The notes: generated from the letters alone by a model not told the origin. Shown: positions 27,604 to 38,854, counted from the first letter of the stretch. The stretch is DNA of 64,000 bases from Burkholderia sp. (GCA_040954445.1 CP144361.1:620001-684000), one strand, 5' to 3'. Program-made: numbers and translations.

Positions 27604-28709
27604 GGCGTTGTTGCATAAATGGAGCGAGAGCCGTTAACGTTGACGCGCAACGCTCGCTGGCCAGCCCCCTATCAAGCCAGATTCCAGAGTAACTGCCTCA
27701 TTTTTGCCCAGAAAATGCGGAAGGACATACACAAGACAGGTAAGCTGAAGGCACGCTACCGTGCCGGAATTCGGCGGCCTATATCAACAGGGGGAACGTG
27801 ACGATATGGATAAATGAAGCCGTCTTTGCCAGAATACCCGACGCCATACCCACACGTGGTCGCCCGTCTCTATACGGCGATACGCTGATTCAGGCATTCC
27901 TTTGCGTGAAGACCGTCTATCGACTGACGTTGCGCGCCCCGCAAGGTTTCACCCAAAGTCTGCGCGATCTGGCCTTCCAGAGCTTGCCGGTGCAGAATTA
28001 CACCACGCTCTGTCGCCGGGCAAAAACGCTTGATGTCGAACTGCCGATCCTTCGTGACAATGAACCGATCTATCTGGTTGTCGACAGCACCGGTCTGAAG
28101 GTCTATGGAGAAGATGAATGGAAGGTGCGCCAGCACGGCTACTCGAAGCGGCGCACGTGGCGTAAAGTCCATCTCGCGCTCAACGCGCATACGGGTCAAG
28201 TGCATGCCGCGCTAATGACGAATCAGAATGTGGCTGACGGTAACGCTCTGGCCAAGTTGCTCGACCAGATTCCACGCGAAGAACCAATCGATGTCATCGG
28301 CGGTGATGGTGCCTACGACACCAAGCCATGCCATGCGGCCATTGCTGCACGCAGTGCTATTCCTTCGATTCCGCCACACGAGGGTGCCGTTCATTGGCCA
28401 GCGGATATGCCCGGTGCGGCGTAGCGTAATGGCGCGGTTGATGCAATTGCCCGTGACGGTCGTCGAGAATGGAAGCAAGAAAGTGGCTACCACCGGCGAT
28501 CGCTTGCCGAGAATGCGATGTATCGGTTCAAGACCCTCACCGGCAACTGTCTCTCGGGGTGTCACATCGCCTCGCAGGCGACCGAGGTCTCCGTTCGCGT
28601 CGGCGTCATCAACCGTATGGCGGACCTCGCTCGTCCGCAATCCGTTCGTATCGCCTGAAATTACCCGTCGATGCTATTGCGTCCTCACACTCGATTTATG
28701 CAACAACGC
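27604..28709 (+). mobile_element. IS903-type IS copy with dead transposase
   Basis: Left repeat at 27604 (one change), right repeat 28693-28709 lacking the last base. The transposase frame is broken near 27790 (deletion in the IAAYNEG region) and by TAG at the Trp codon after MPGAA (28424). Confidence 0.86.
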
Positions 28710-28836
28710 GCCGGCGACAGAGCGTGGTGCAATTCGGCACCGGCAAGCTCGGGAAGGCTGCCGCCAGATCGCGCAGACTGTGGGTGAAACCTTGCAGGGC
28801 GCGAAACGTCAGTCGATAGACAATCTTCACACCAAG
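28710..28836 (-). mobile_element. IS903-type IS, N-terminal transposase fragment
   Basis: About 127 bp encoding the TVYRLTLRALQGFTQSLRDL to LCRR region in reverse, with a 3-codon insertion. It is bounded by an IS end and a MITE. Confidence 0.75.
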
Positions 28837-28957
28837 TATTGATCCGCAAGACGTTATCTTCAAATTAGTTAGAAAATCCTCCAGCATGTCTCGTTTTTCC
28901 ATGCCCCTCACATGAGGAAAGATTTTTAATTTTAAGATAACGAATTTCGAATTAATA
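28837..28957. repeat. IS630-type MITE, full copy
   Basis: Palindrome beginning TATTGATCCGCAAGACG and ending CGAATTAATA. The loop CGTTTTTCCATGCCCCTC shows the opposite orientation to the copies at 22446 and 26990. It lies 38 bp before the DUF2827 start and could carry part of its leader. Confidence 0.82.
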
Positions 28958-28995
28958 ATCAGCAGTGTGGAATTTCACTCTTGAAATCGCCCTGA

Positions 28996-30147
28996 ATGTC
29001 CGATATTCCCGTCCGTGATTTTCCGACTGGCGAAAAGCGTCTCGTTGTGGGTGTCTCGCTCTATGTGGGCGGTGCCGGCCAATCGCTGTGGGAAAACGGG
29101 ATTTTCCAGAACTGCCTGCTGCTGGTGCTGCTGCTGCGACAGTCCCCGATAGTCTGCGAGGTGCTGATGGTAAACGGCGGCGACAACAAAGCCGCTGATC
29201 CGCAGATGATGCTCGAAGACTGGCAGGTGCCGCTAGCCTCGATGGACGAGGCCATGACGCGCTGCGACGTACTGATCGAGATGAGCGCGCAATTCAGTGC
29301 GCACTGGATCGCGGCCTTCCGCGAGCGCGGCGGAAAAGTAGTAGCGATGCGCGTAGGTAACGACTACGTGATCGACATCGAGCGCGCAATATTCGACAAG
29401 CCCTCAGGCTTCCTGTTCTCGGGGGCGAGCTACGACGGCGTCTGGACCATCCCTGAATTCGAGCACTCGTGCCGCCATTACCTTGAATCCGGCCTGCGCC
29501 ACGAGGTCACCATCGTGCCGCACATCTGGCATCCGATGCTATTCGACAAGGCGCACAACCAGCTCGAAGAAAGCCGTTCCTACGGCTACCAGCCGGGCCG
29601 TTCACGCTGGCGCGTGACGATGTTCGAGCCGAACATTTGCATGGTGAAGACCAGCATCATCCCGATGTTGATCGCTGAAGTGGCCTATCGCGAGCAACCA
29701 TCTTTCCTCGAATTCGTGCGTGTTTGCAACACGCTGCACATAAAAGACCACACGACCTTCGTGCATTTCGCCCGAAGCCTCGACATCGTCAATCACAGCC
29801 TCGCGACCTTCGAGGGCCGTTTCGCGATCTACGAGTTTATGGCGCATCAAGGCGACGTGGTAATTTCCCACACTTGGGAAAACGCCCAGAACTACCTTTA
29901 CTACGAGCTACTGTACGGTGGCTATCCGCTGGTGCACAACTCGCCCTTCCTGGGGCCCTGTGGCTACTACTACCCGGATTTTGACTGCGAGGAAGGCGGT
30001 CGTCAACTACTGCTCGCGTTCCGCGAGCACGACGCGAAACTCGAGGCCTACCGCGCGCACGCTGCCCATCTTCTGCACTTGGTCGACATTCACAACCCAG
30101 ACAACGTCTTCGCCTACACGGAAGCGCTAGCCACGCTCTATCGTTGA
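28996..30147 (+). CDS. DUF2827 family protein (putative glycosyltransferase-like)
   Basis: 383 residues, soluble, no signal peptide. It matches the DUF2827 family as I know it from Burkholderia: N-terminal VGVSLYVGGAGQSLWENGIFQN, middle FEPNICMVKTSIIPMLIAE, and C-terminal VISHTWENAQNYLYYELLYGGYPLVHNS...GYYYPDFD. The two-lobed layout, with a C-terminal segment resembling the nucleotide-sugar site of GT-B enzymes, suggests a transferase in surface polysaccharide or glycoprotein synthesis. That role is inference; the family has no assigned activity that I know. The ATG at 28996 (MSDIPVRDF) is the only sensible start. Relatives usually sit among glycosyltransferases, but here MITEs flank both sides. 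Confidence 0.78.
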   Translation: MSDIPVRDFPTGEKRLVVGVSLYVGGAGQSLWENGIFQNCLLLVLLLRQSPIVCEVLMVNGGDNKAADPQMMLEDWQVPLASMDEAMTRCDVLIEMSAQFSAHWIAAFRERGGKVVAMRVGNDYVIDIERAIFDKPSGFLFSGASYDGVWTIPEFEHSCRHYLESGLRHEVTIVPHIWHPMLFDKAHNQLEESRSYGYQPGRSRWRVTMFEPNICMVKTSIIPMLIAEVAYREQPSFLEFVRVCNTLHIKDHTTFVHFARSLDIVNHSLATFEGRFAIYEFMAHQGDVVISHTWENAQNYLYYELLYGGYPLVHNSPFLGPCGYYYPDFDCEEGGRQLLLAFREHDAKLEAYRAHAAHLLHLVDIHNPDNVFAYTEALATLYR

Positions 30148-30197
30148 AGCAGCCCCCTACCCGACTCGCAACATTGACTTCCAACCCAGAAGCCACT

Positions 30198-30277
30198 TTA
30201 TTAACCTACAATTCTTGATCTTGAAATTAAAAAATCGTCCCATCATTTGATGGGCATAAAAAACGAGACATGAGGGA
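30198..30277 (+). repeat. IS630-type MITE, truncated
   Basis: One arm (TTGATCTTGAAATTAAAAAA ...) plus loop, cut after CATGAGGGA by IS ends at 30278. Confidence 0.72.
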
Positions 30278-30288
30278 GGCGTTGTTGC

Positions 30289-31410
30289 GGCGTTGTTGCA
30301 TAAATCGAGCGAGATCCGTTGACGTTTACGCGCAACGGTCGCGGGGCCAGCCTCCTATCAAGTCAAATTCCAGAGTAACTGCCTAATTTTTGCCAAGAAA
30401 ATGCGCAAGGACATACATAAGAAAGGTGAGCCGAAGGCACGCTACCGTGTCAGGAATTGGGCGGCCTATAATGAAGGCCTGATCAGCCGGGGGAACGTAA
30501 CAATATGGATAGATGAAGCCGTCCTTGCCAGAATGCCCGATGCCATACCCACACGTGGTCGCCCGTGTCTATACGGCGATACGCTAATTCAGGCATTACT
30601 TGGCATGAAGACCGTCTATCGACTGACGTTGCGCGCCCTGCAAGGTTTCACCCAAAGTCTGCGCGATCTGGCCTTCCCGAGCTTGCCGGTGCCGAATTAC
30701 ACCACGCTCTGTCGCCGGGCAAAAACGCTTGATGTCGAACTGCCGATCCTTCGTGACAATGAACCGATCCATCTGGTTGTCGACAGCACCGATCTGAAGG
30801 TCTATGGAGAAGGTGAATGGAAGGTGCGCCAGCGCGGCTACTCGAAGCGGCGCACGTGGCGTAAAGTCCATCTCGCGCTCAACGCGAATACGGGTCAAGG
30901 GCATGCCGCGCTAATGACGAATCAGAATGTGGATGACGGTGACGCTCTGGCCAAGTTGCTCGATCAGATTCCACGCGAAGAACAAATCGATGTCATCGGC
31001 GGTGACGGTGCCTACGACACCAAGCCATGCCATGCGGCCATTGCTGCACGCAGTGCTATTCCTTCGATTCCGCCACGCGAGGGTGCCGCTCATTGGCCAG
31101 CGGATATGCCCGGTGCGGCGTGGCGTAATGGCGCGGTTGATGCAATTGCCCGTGACGGTCGTCGAGAATGGAAGCAACACAGTGGCTACCACCGGCGATC
31201 GCTTGCCGAGAATGCTATGTATCGGTTCAAGACCCTCACCGGCAACTGTCTCTGGGCGCGTCACATCGACTCGCAGGCGACCGAGGTCTCCGTTCGCGTC
31301 AGCGTCATCAACCGTATGGCGGACCTCGCTCGTCCGCAATCCGTTCGTATCGCCTGAAATTATCCCGTCGATGCTATTGCGTCCTCACACTCGATTTATG
31401 CAACAACGCC
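30289..31410 (+). mobile_element. Intact IS903-type insertion sequence
   Basis: 1122 bp (one base lost near the right end) with both 18-bp repeats. It is preceded by an 11-bp piece of a further left repeat (30278-30288). There is no target duplication (cgttgttgc / gggcgcact). Confidence 0.92.
30401..31357 (+). CDS. IS5-family (IS903 group) transposase, full length
   Basis: 318 residues, all catalytic positions kept. Private changes include Gly-to-Asp right after the first catalytic motif (STDLKVYGEGEW), His-to-Arg (RQRGYSK) and Val-to-Gly (GQGHAAL). The Gly131Asp change is next to the active site and could reduce activity. Confidence 0.9.
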   Translation: MRKDIHKKGEPKARYRVRNWAAYNEGLISRGNVTIWIDEAVLARMPDAIPTRGRPCLYGDTLIQALLGMKTVYRLTLRALQGFTQSLRDLAFPSLPVPNYTTLCRRAKTLDVELPILRDNEPIHLVVDSTDLKVYGEGEWKVRQRGYSKRRTWRKVHLALNANTGQGHAALMTNQNVDDGDALAKLLDQIPREEQIDVIGGDGAYDTKPCHAAIAARSAIPSIPPREGAAHWPADMPGAAWRNGAVDAIARDGRREWKQHSGYHRRSLAENAMYRFKTLTGNCLWARHIDSQATEVSVRVSVINRMADLARPQSVRIA

Positions 31411-31696
31411 GGGCGCACTAAAGGTGCGGTCGAAGACAACCTCGTTAATGGTCAGATTTCACAAAGCCTTTCAGCTATTCATAGTGGATGTGGATAACTT
31501 TGTTGACAAACCACAGAATCGGGCGCTGAGATCAGCTTCATGCCGCTTTTAAAGCGAGTTTATTTATATGAGAAAAATAAAAAAATTTTATAATTCAACG
31601 CTTTGCAAGCGTTCTATCGGGTACGTACGATGTGTCGCCGTGTGAGCGACTGATGCCAGTAAATGTGCATAAGTTACACTAGTCTGCTACTCGGGA
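31411..31696. other. AT-rich segment with two DnaA boxes, possible oriC remnant
   Basis: A 286-bp gene-free stretch between two IS copies. It holds two exact TTATNCACA-type boxes in the same orientation: TGTGGATAA at 31489-31497, in the context gatgTGTGGATAACTTTG-like of replication origins, and TGTGCATAA at 31664-31672. Between them are a strongly AT-rich tract (31559-31597) and a perfect 7-bp hairpin AACGCTT-TGC-AAGCGTT (31597-31613). This is the layout of a bacterial origin (unwinding element plus DnaA boxes), but only two clear boxes are present and no dnaA, dnaN or rpmH is nearby. Confidence 0.4.
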
Positions 31697-32241
31697 GGCG
31701 TTGTTGCATAAATCGAGCGAAAAACGTTGACGTTTACGCGCACGGGTCGAGGGCTTCCCCCTATCAAGTCAAATTCCAGAGTAACTGCCTAATTTTTTCC
31801 AAGAAAATGCGCAAGAACGCACATAAGACAGGTGCGCAGAAGGCACGCTACCGTGTCAGGAATTGGGCGGCCTATAATGAAAGCCTGATCAACCGGGGGA
31901 ACGTGACGATATAGATAGATGAAGCCGTCTTTGCCAGAATACCCGATGCCATACCCACCGTGGTCGCCCGTGTCTATACGGCGATACGCTGATTCAGGCA
32001 TTACTTGGCGTGAAGTCCGTCTATCAACTGACGTTGCGCGCCCTACAAGGTTTCACCCAAAGTCTGCGCGATCTGGCCCTCCCGAGCTTGCCGGTGCCGA
32101 ATTACACCACGCTCTGTCGCCGGGCAAAACGCTTGATGTCGAACTGCCGATCCTTCGTGACAATGAACCGATCCATCTGGTTGTCGACAGCACCGGTCTG
32201 AAGGTCTATGGCGAAAGTGAATGGAAGATGCGCCAGCGCAG
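31697..32241 (+). mobile_element. IS903-type IS, 3'-truncated copy
   Basis: Left end and first half of the transposase, with TAG in VTI(stop)IDEA and a lost base in the LCRRAKTL region. It is cut at 32241 by the next copy. Confidence 0.85.
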
Positions 32242-33371
32242 GGCGTTGTTGCATAAATCGAGTGTGAGGATGCAATAGCATCGACGGGCATAATTTTAGG
32301 CCATACGAACGGATTGCGGACGAGCGAGGTCCGCCATACGGTTGATGACGCCGACGCGAATGGAGACCTCGGTCGCCTGCAGGCGATGTGACGCGCCCAG
32401 AGACAGTTGCCGGTGAGGGTCTCTTGAACCGATAGATCGCATTCTCGGCAAGCAATCGGCGGTGGTAGCCACTGTCTTGCTTCCATTTTCGACGACCGTC
32501 ACGGGCAATTGCATCAACCGCGCCATTACGCCACGCCGCACCGGGCATATCCGCTGGCCAATGAACGGCACCCTCGCGTGGCGGAATCGAAGGAATAGGA
32601 CCGCGTGCAACAATGGCCGCATGGCATGGCTTGGTGTCGTAGGCACCATCACCGCCGATGACATCGATTTGTTCTTCGCGTGGAATCTGGTCGAGCAACT
32701 TGGCCAGAGCGTCACCGTCAGCCACATTCTGATTCGTCATTAGCGCGGCATGCACTTGACCTGTATTCGCGTTGAGCGCGAGATGGACTTTACGCCACGT
32801 GCGCCGCTTCGAGTAGCCGTGCTGGCGCACCTTCCATTCACCTTCTCCATAGACCTTCAGACCGGTGCTGTCGACAACCAGATGGATCGGTTCATTGTCA
32901 CGAAGGATCGGCAGTTCGACATCAAGCGTTTTTGCCCGGCGACAGAGCGTGGTGTAATTCGGCACCGGCAAGCTCGGGAAGGCCAAATCGCGCAGACTTT
33001 GGGTGAAACCTTGCAGGGCGCGCAAGGTCAGTCGATAGACGGTCTTCACGCCAAGTAATGCCTGAATCAGCGTATCGCCGTATACACACGGGCGACCACG
33101 TGTGGGTATGGCATCGGGTATTCTGGCAAGGACGGCTTCATCTATTTATATTGTTACGTTCCCCCGGCTGATCAGGCCTTCATTATAGGCTGCCCAATTC
33201 CTGACACGGTAGCGTGCCTTCGGCTCACCTTTCTTGTGTATGTCCTTGCGCATTTTCTTGGCAAAAATTAGGCAGTTACTCTGGAATCTGACTTGATAGG
33301 AGGCTGGCCCCGCGACCGTTGCGCGTAAACGTCAACGGCTTTCGCTCGATTTAGATTTATGCAACAACGCC
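32242..33371 (-). mobile_element. IS903-type IS copy with dead transposase
   Basis: Both ends present (left repeat disturbed by a small TTTAGA duplication). The transposase has a TAA in the VTIWIDEA region (near 33145) plus C-terminal frameshifts (gagggtctcttg insertion near 32420; deletion near 32380). Confidence 0.87.
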
Positions 33372-33486
33372 ACGCACGTCTGCGTAATCAACCGCATGGG
33401 GCGGGACTTGTACCCGCAGGAGTGTGTCCATGCTAAGCACACCATAAAATGGTCGCACTAAGGTGAGGCTGTCGAGGCGAGGCTTG
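33372..33486. other. Short spacer downstream of ppx
   Basis: I see no gene, hairpin with U-tract, or recognisable repeat here. Confidence 0.4.
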
Positions 33487-35001
33487 TCAGACCTCTGTAT
33501 AGACCACGCGATACGGAATCCCAACCTTCTCCCATTCCGCCGCTTCCTGGCTCAGGCTGTAGTCGGTGAGCGGATTTTTCTCGACCCAGCGGCTCGGCAA
33601 CCGGACCTCGTAGCCGCCCTTCTTCACGTGGGATACCGAGATCTCGGGTAGGCCGGTATCAGTTCGCCGACGGCATAGCAGCGCAGCCAGGCGCAAGCAG
33701 AATAACAGAGGCCACTCGACGTCGCATGATTGCGAGAGCTTGCCGAGCTTGCCCGCATGACCGAGCACCAGCGCCGCCAGGCGGGCTTGATCGGTACGCG
33801 AGAAGCCTGGCATGTCGGCATTGCCGGCGATATAAGTCGAATGCTTGTGGTAGGCGCTGTGTGAGATCGACAGGCCGATCTCGTGGAGTGCGGCGGCCCA
33901 ACCGACGAAGGTACGGTCTTCCTCACGGGCCGCTTCCTCGGAGTGCTCAAGCTGATCGTAGAAGCTGATGGCCAACGAAGTGATACGGTCGACTTGTGGG
34001 CGATCGACGCCGTAGCGGCGCATGAAGCCCTCCACTGTCACGGCACGCATGTCTTCGTGTTGAGCCCGGCCGAGCAGGTCGTAGAGCACGCCAAGGCGCA
34101 ACGCGCCGTCGGTGATGTCAACGTAGTCGATGCCCAGTTCTTCGAATATTGCCAACGTGATCGACAGGCCGCCCGCCAGCACCGGGATACGATCCGGCTT
34201 AAGCGCGACCAGCTTCAGGCGGTTGACGTTCTCAGCCTTGATCAGAGCGCGCTTCAGGCGTTCCAGCCCCCCGCGCGAAATGCCGTGCGAGACGCCGGTG
34301 TCGTTGAAGCCATTGCTCTCGATCAGCTCGGCCAGCGCACGGGCGGTGCCCGAGGAGCCGATTGTCTGGTCCCAGCCGGCTTTCTTGTATTCACCCGAGA
34401 TGATCTGGATTTCGCGCTTGGCGGCCAGTTCTGCCTGGCGTAGGGTGTATTCGTCGACGTTGCCGGTCGGGAAGAACTGGCGGCTATGGCTCACGCAGCC
34501 GATATAGAGGCTTTCCATCATGATCGGCGTGTAGTGCTGGCCGATGATGAACTCGGTCGAGCCGCCGCCGATATCAATAATGAGCCGTTTTCCGGCGTGA
34601 GCCGGCACCGAATGCGCGGCACCCGCATAGATCAGGCGCGCCTCCTCGCGTCCCGCAATCACCTCGATTGGGAAACCCAGCGCTGCTTCCGCCTCGACCA
34701 AAAAATCGCCAGCGTTCTTCGCCACGCGCAGCGTATTGGTGGCGACCGCGCGCACGTGATCGGAGTGGAAATCGCGCAGCCGTTCTCCGAAGCGCAGGAG
34801 CGCCTCCCAGCCGCGCTCCTGCGAGGCGCGATCGAGGATTTTGTCGCACGACAGGCCGGCCGCGAGACGAACTGGAGCGCGCAGCGCATCGACCGGGTAG
34901 ATCTGGCTCCCCGCGGGGGTTTCCTCAATGCGACCAACGATCAGCCGGAAGCTGTTCGAGCCGAGATCGACGGCGGCAAGCAATTGCTGGGATGTAACCA
35001 T
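33487..35001 (-). CDS. ppx: Exopolyphosphatase, Ppx/GppA family
   Basis: Releases phosphate from the ends of polyphosphate, or pppGpp to ppGpp in GppA-type members. 504 residues. The N-terminal actin-like Ppx/GppA domain has AAVDLGSNSFRLIVGR (5-20), NTLRVAKN, IAGREEARLIYAG and IDIGGGSTEFI. A C-terminal HD-like domain begins near 310 (LHEIGLSISHSAYHKHS). The ATG at 35001 (MVTSQQLLAAVDLG) fits; the 12-codon upstream extension does not. Length and neighbours in relatives (ppk, pst/pho genes) favour Ppx over GppA, but ppk is not in this window. A MITE lies about 95 bp upstream. Confidence 0.9.
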   Translation of the reverse strand: MVTSQQLLAAVDLGSNSFRLIVGRIEETPAGSQIYPVDALRAPVRLAAGLSCDKILDRASQERGWEALLRFGERLRDFHSDHVRAVATNTLRVAKNAGDFLVEAEAALGFPIEVIAGREEARLIYAGAAHSVPAHAGKRLIIDIGGGSTEFIIGQHYTPIMMESLYIGCVSHSRQFFPTGNVDEYTLRQAELAAKREIQIISGEYKKAGWDQTIGSSGTARALAELIESNGFNDTGVSHGISRGGLERLKRALIKAENVNRLKLVALKPDRIPVLAGGLSITLAIFEELGIDYVDITDGALRLGVLYDLLGRAQHEDMRAVTVEGFMRRYGVDRPQVDRITSLAISFYDQLEHSEEAAREEDRTFVGWAAALHEIGLSISHSAYHKHSTYIAGNADMPGFSRTDQARLAALVLGHAGKLGKLSQSCDVEWPLLFCLRLAALLCRRRTDTGLPEISVSHVKKGGYEVRLPSRWVEKNPLTDYSLSQEAAEWEKVGIPYRVVYTEV

Positions 35002-35096
35002 CGAGTAGAGGCTCCGTTTGAGGCTGGGAGGCCTCAAATTTAAAAGGCAAGACCTTCTCCGACCAGTAAATTACGTGAATAGCAAGGAGAATGTAC

Positions 35097-35214
35097 TATT
35101 GATCTACAATTCGTAATCTTGAAATTTGGAAATCGTCCCTCATATCTCGTTTTGCCATATCCATCATATGACGGACGATTTTTTAATTACAAGATCACGA
35201 ATTGCAGATCAATA
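35097..35214. repeat. IS630-type MITE, full copy upstream of ppx
   Basis: Palindrome TATTGATCTACAATTCGTAA ... GCAGATCAATA with TA at both ends and an inverted-orientation loop (CGTTTTGCCATATCCATC). It lies in the ppx upstream region and is followed directly by IS debris, so the ppx promoter should lie within 35002-35096. Confidence 0.82.
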
Positions 35215-35346
35215 AATCGAGCATGCGGACGCAATGGCATCGACGGACATAATTTCAGGCGATACGAACAACGGATTGTGGACGAGCGAGGTCCGCCATG
35301 CGGTTGATTACGCCGACGCGAACAGCGACCTCGGTCACCTGCGAGT
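35215..35346 (-). mobile_element. IS903-type IS, right-end fragment
   Basis: The last about 130 bp of an IS in reverse (transposase C-terminus PQS..RIA region), lacking its terminal repeat, abutting the next element. Confidence 0.78.
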
Positions 35347-35796
35347 GGCGTTGTTGCATAAATCGAGCGTGGTGTAATTTGGCACCGGAAAGCTCTGGAA
35401 GGCCAGATCGCGCAGACTTTGGGTAAAACCTTGCAGGGCGCGCAACGTCAGTCGATAGACGGTCTTCACGCCAAGTAATGCCTGAATCAGCGCATCGCCG
35501 TAAAAACACGGGCGACCACGTGTGGGTATGGCGTCGGGTATTCTGGCGGGTATTCTGGCAAGGACGGCTTCATCTATCCATATTGTTACGTTCCCTCGGT
35601 TGATCAGGCCTTCATTATAAACCGCCCAATTCCTGACACGGTAGCGTGCCTTCGGCTCACCTTTCTTATGTATGTCCTTGCGCATTTTCTTGGCAAAAAT
35701 TAGGCAGTTACTCTGGAATCTGACTTGATAGGGGGCTGGCCGGCGAGCGTTGCGCGTAAACGTCACCAGCTCTCGCTCGATTTATACAACAACGCC
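35347..35796 (-). mobile_element. 450-bp deletion derivative of the IS903-type IS
   Basis: Has both inverted repeats (right GGCGTTGTTGCATAAATC at 35347; left GATTTATACAACAACGCC ending 35796) but only the N-terminal transposase region. About 670 bp including all catalytic codons is gone. There is also a small duplication in ARIPARIPDAI. It is a non-autonomous element that could have been mobilised in trans. Confidence 0.85.
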
Positions 35797-35961
35797 TCCT
35801 CAGTCGAGAAAAACGCGCCGCGGTTCGGCTGATCTTGCAAAACCGGCGCGTCGCGCGTGCATCGTCGCTGACTGCTGCCGGGGAGCGCACCCATCAGCAT
35901 AAACCGCGAACAACGGCGTTATTGTATCAATCGAGCGTGAGGACGCGACCAAGCTCGAATT
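35797..35961. other. Spacer with degraded IS end downstream of mreB
   Basis: Contains a degraded right repeat GGCGTTATTGTATCAATC followed by GAGCGTGAGGACGC (35913-35948) directly after mreB. mreC, which normally follows mreB, is absent. Confidence 0.5.
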
Positions 35962-37005
<1,044 letters not shown>

Positions 37006-37034
37006 TCAGAATCCTGTCTCGCATCTAGGATGCA

Positions 37035-37120
37035 ATACCTCGCCCCATAGGGCGAGGTATCAAACCCCGAAAGTCAAATGCAAAAGTGAGCGTCCCAAGG
37101 GACGGAGAACCCGAAGAGAT
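37035..37120. repeat. Hairpin-bearing dispersed repeat upstream of mreB, copy 2
   Basis: Starts with a perfect 11-bp stem ATACCTCGCCC-CATA-GGGCGAGGTAT (37035-37060), then a tail homologous to 5505-5585. The hairpin is within 30-55 bp of the mreB ATG and may lie in its leader. A promoter was not identified. Confidence 0.55.
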
Positions 37121-37180
37121 TGAAACAAGCGTCTTCCACGCTCGCGCAGCACTGATCAGTATAGGGTTATTCCCTATACA

Positions 37181-37206
37181 TATTGATCGCGAATTACGGA
37201 TCAATA
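37181..37206. repeat. Minimal MITE relic
   Basis: TATTGATCGCGAATTACG then GATCAATA: only the outer termini of the palindromic repeat with its body lost. Confidence 0.6.
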
Positions 37207-37269
37207 GTCAGCATCCACGTGCGTCCGCCCAAGGTCAACGACTGCCTCTTCTCGGGTCACCGGGAAGGT

Positions 37270-37485
37270 GAAACTTCATCAAGGGCGCTGGCAACAAGTC
37301 GTCTGTGGCTATTCTCGTTGAGCGCATGAGCCACTCCTGCTGGCCAATATTACCGAACGTGAGTGCCGCGTCAGCCCTAGTCGCTTTCACGACTAAACTG
37401 CAAGCGCTTATCATCGAGCCGCTTCGCCAGACGTTGACCTACGACCAAAGCCGTGAAATGCCCGAGCTGACGGCTTTGACCAACG
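37270..37485 (+). pseudogene. IS30-family transposase fragment
   Basis: Translates, with one frameshift near 37300, to LVERMSHSC..., SAASALVAFTTKLQALI and PLRQTLTYDQSREM, which resemble the catalytic middle of IS30-family transposases (LVER.s...asA.a....L..l....LTyDqG.E). Both ends are lost; an IS903-type copy begins at 37497. Confidence 0.75.
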
Positions 37486-37496
37486 TGGCGTTGTTG

Positions 37497-38544
37497 CATA
37501 AATCGAGCGCGAGCACGCAATGGCATCGACCGGCATAATTTTAGGCGATACGAACGGCTTGCGGACGAGCGAGGTGCACCATGCGGTTGAGTACGCCGCC
37601 TCGCAGGCGACCGAGGTCGCCTGCGAGGCGATGTGACGGGCACAGAGACAGTTGCCGGTGAGGGTCTTGAACCGATACATCGCATTCTCAGCAAGCGATC
37701 GCCGGTGGTAACCACTGTTTTGCTTCCATGCTCGACGACCCTCACGGGCAATTGCATCAACCGCGCCATTACGCCACGCCGCACCGGGCATATCCGCAGG
37801 CCAATGAACGGCACCCTCGCGTGGCGGAATCGAAGGAATAGCACTGCGTGCAGCAATGGCCGCATGGCATGGCTTGGTGTCGTAGGCACCGTCACCGCCG
37901 ATGACATCGATTTGTTCTTCGCGTGGAATCTGGTCGAGCGGCTTGGCCAGAGCGTCACCGTCAGGCACATTCTGATGTGTCATTAGCGCGGCATGCACTT
38001 GGCCCGTATTCGCATTGAGCGCGAGATGGACTTTACGCCACGTGCGCCGCTTCGAGTAGCCGTGGCTGGCGCCACCTTCCATTGACCTTCGCCATAGACC
38101 TTCAGACCGGTGCTGTCGACAACCAGATGGATCGCTGCGTTGTCGCGAAGGATCGGCAGTTCGACATCAAGCGTTTTTGCCCGGCGACAGAGTGTGGTGT
38201 AATTCGGCACCGGCAAGCTCGGGAAGGGCAGATCGCGCAGACTTTGGCTGAAACCTTGCAGGGCGCGCAACGCCAGTCGATAGACGGTCTTCACGCAAAG
38301 TAATGCTTGAATCAGCGTATCGTCATATAGACGCGGACAACCACGACGTGAGTATGACGCTGGGTATTCTAGCAAGGGCAGCTTCATCTATCCATATCGT
38401 CACGTTCCCCCGGTTGATTAGGCCTGCATTATAGGCCGCCCAATCCCTGACATGCTAGCGTGCGCCTTCGGCTCACACTGTCTTGTGTATGTCCTTGCGC
38501 ATTTTCTTGAAAAAATTAGGCAGTTACTCTGGAATCTGACTGGA
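37497..38544 (-). mobile_element. IS903-type IS copy, dead, left end replaced by MITE
   Basis: Right repeat at 37497. The transposase is broken (frameshift near 38070, extra g in the KVRQHGYS region; large changes 37590-37635). The left terminus is missing: sequence stops about 70 bp short, where a MITE begins at 38545. Confidence 0.85.
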
Positions 38545-38668
38545 TATTGATCCACAGATCCACAATTTGTAATCTTGCAATTGGAAAATTGTCCCTCATG
38601 TCTCGTTTTTCCATGCCCCTCATATGAGAGAAAACTTTCTAATTTCAAGTTTATAAATTGCGCATCAA
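38545..38668. repeat. IS630-type MITE, full copy
   Basis: Palindrome TATTGATCCACAGATCCACA ... TGCGCATCAACA with loop CGTTTTTCCATGCCCCTC. The right terminus has decayed. It replaces the left end of the adjacent IS. Confidence 0.78.
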
Positions 38669-38682
38669 CATGCAAAAACGCC

Positions 38683-38854
38683 CGGTAAACGGGTCGGGAT
38701 AGACGGTCCAGGGCTTGGCTGAGTCGAATTTACAATGATACCTTATAATTTCTCCGTATTTAAAAACTCTACAATGAACCCTCAACCCAGGGTTCTCCGC
38801 ATGAAGCACACCCTGGAACAGGGTGTGCTGTGGACGAGGTTGATGATTGTAAAC
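38683..38854. other. Gene-free spacer with two adjacent hairpins
   Basis: Holds GAACCCT-CAACCC-AGGGTTC (38776-38795) and a perfect 11-bp stem AGCACACCCTG-GAA-CAGGGTGTGCT (38805-38829), plus a TATAAT-like word at 38744. Neither hairpin has a U-tract. No gene seen. Confidence 0.5.
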
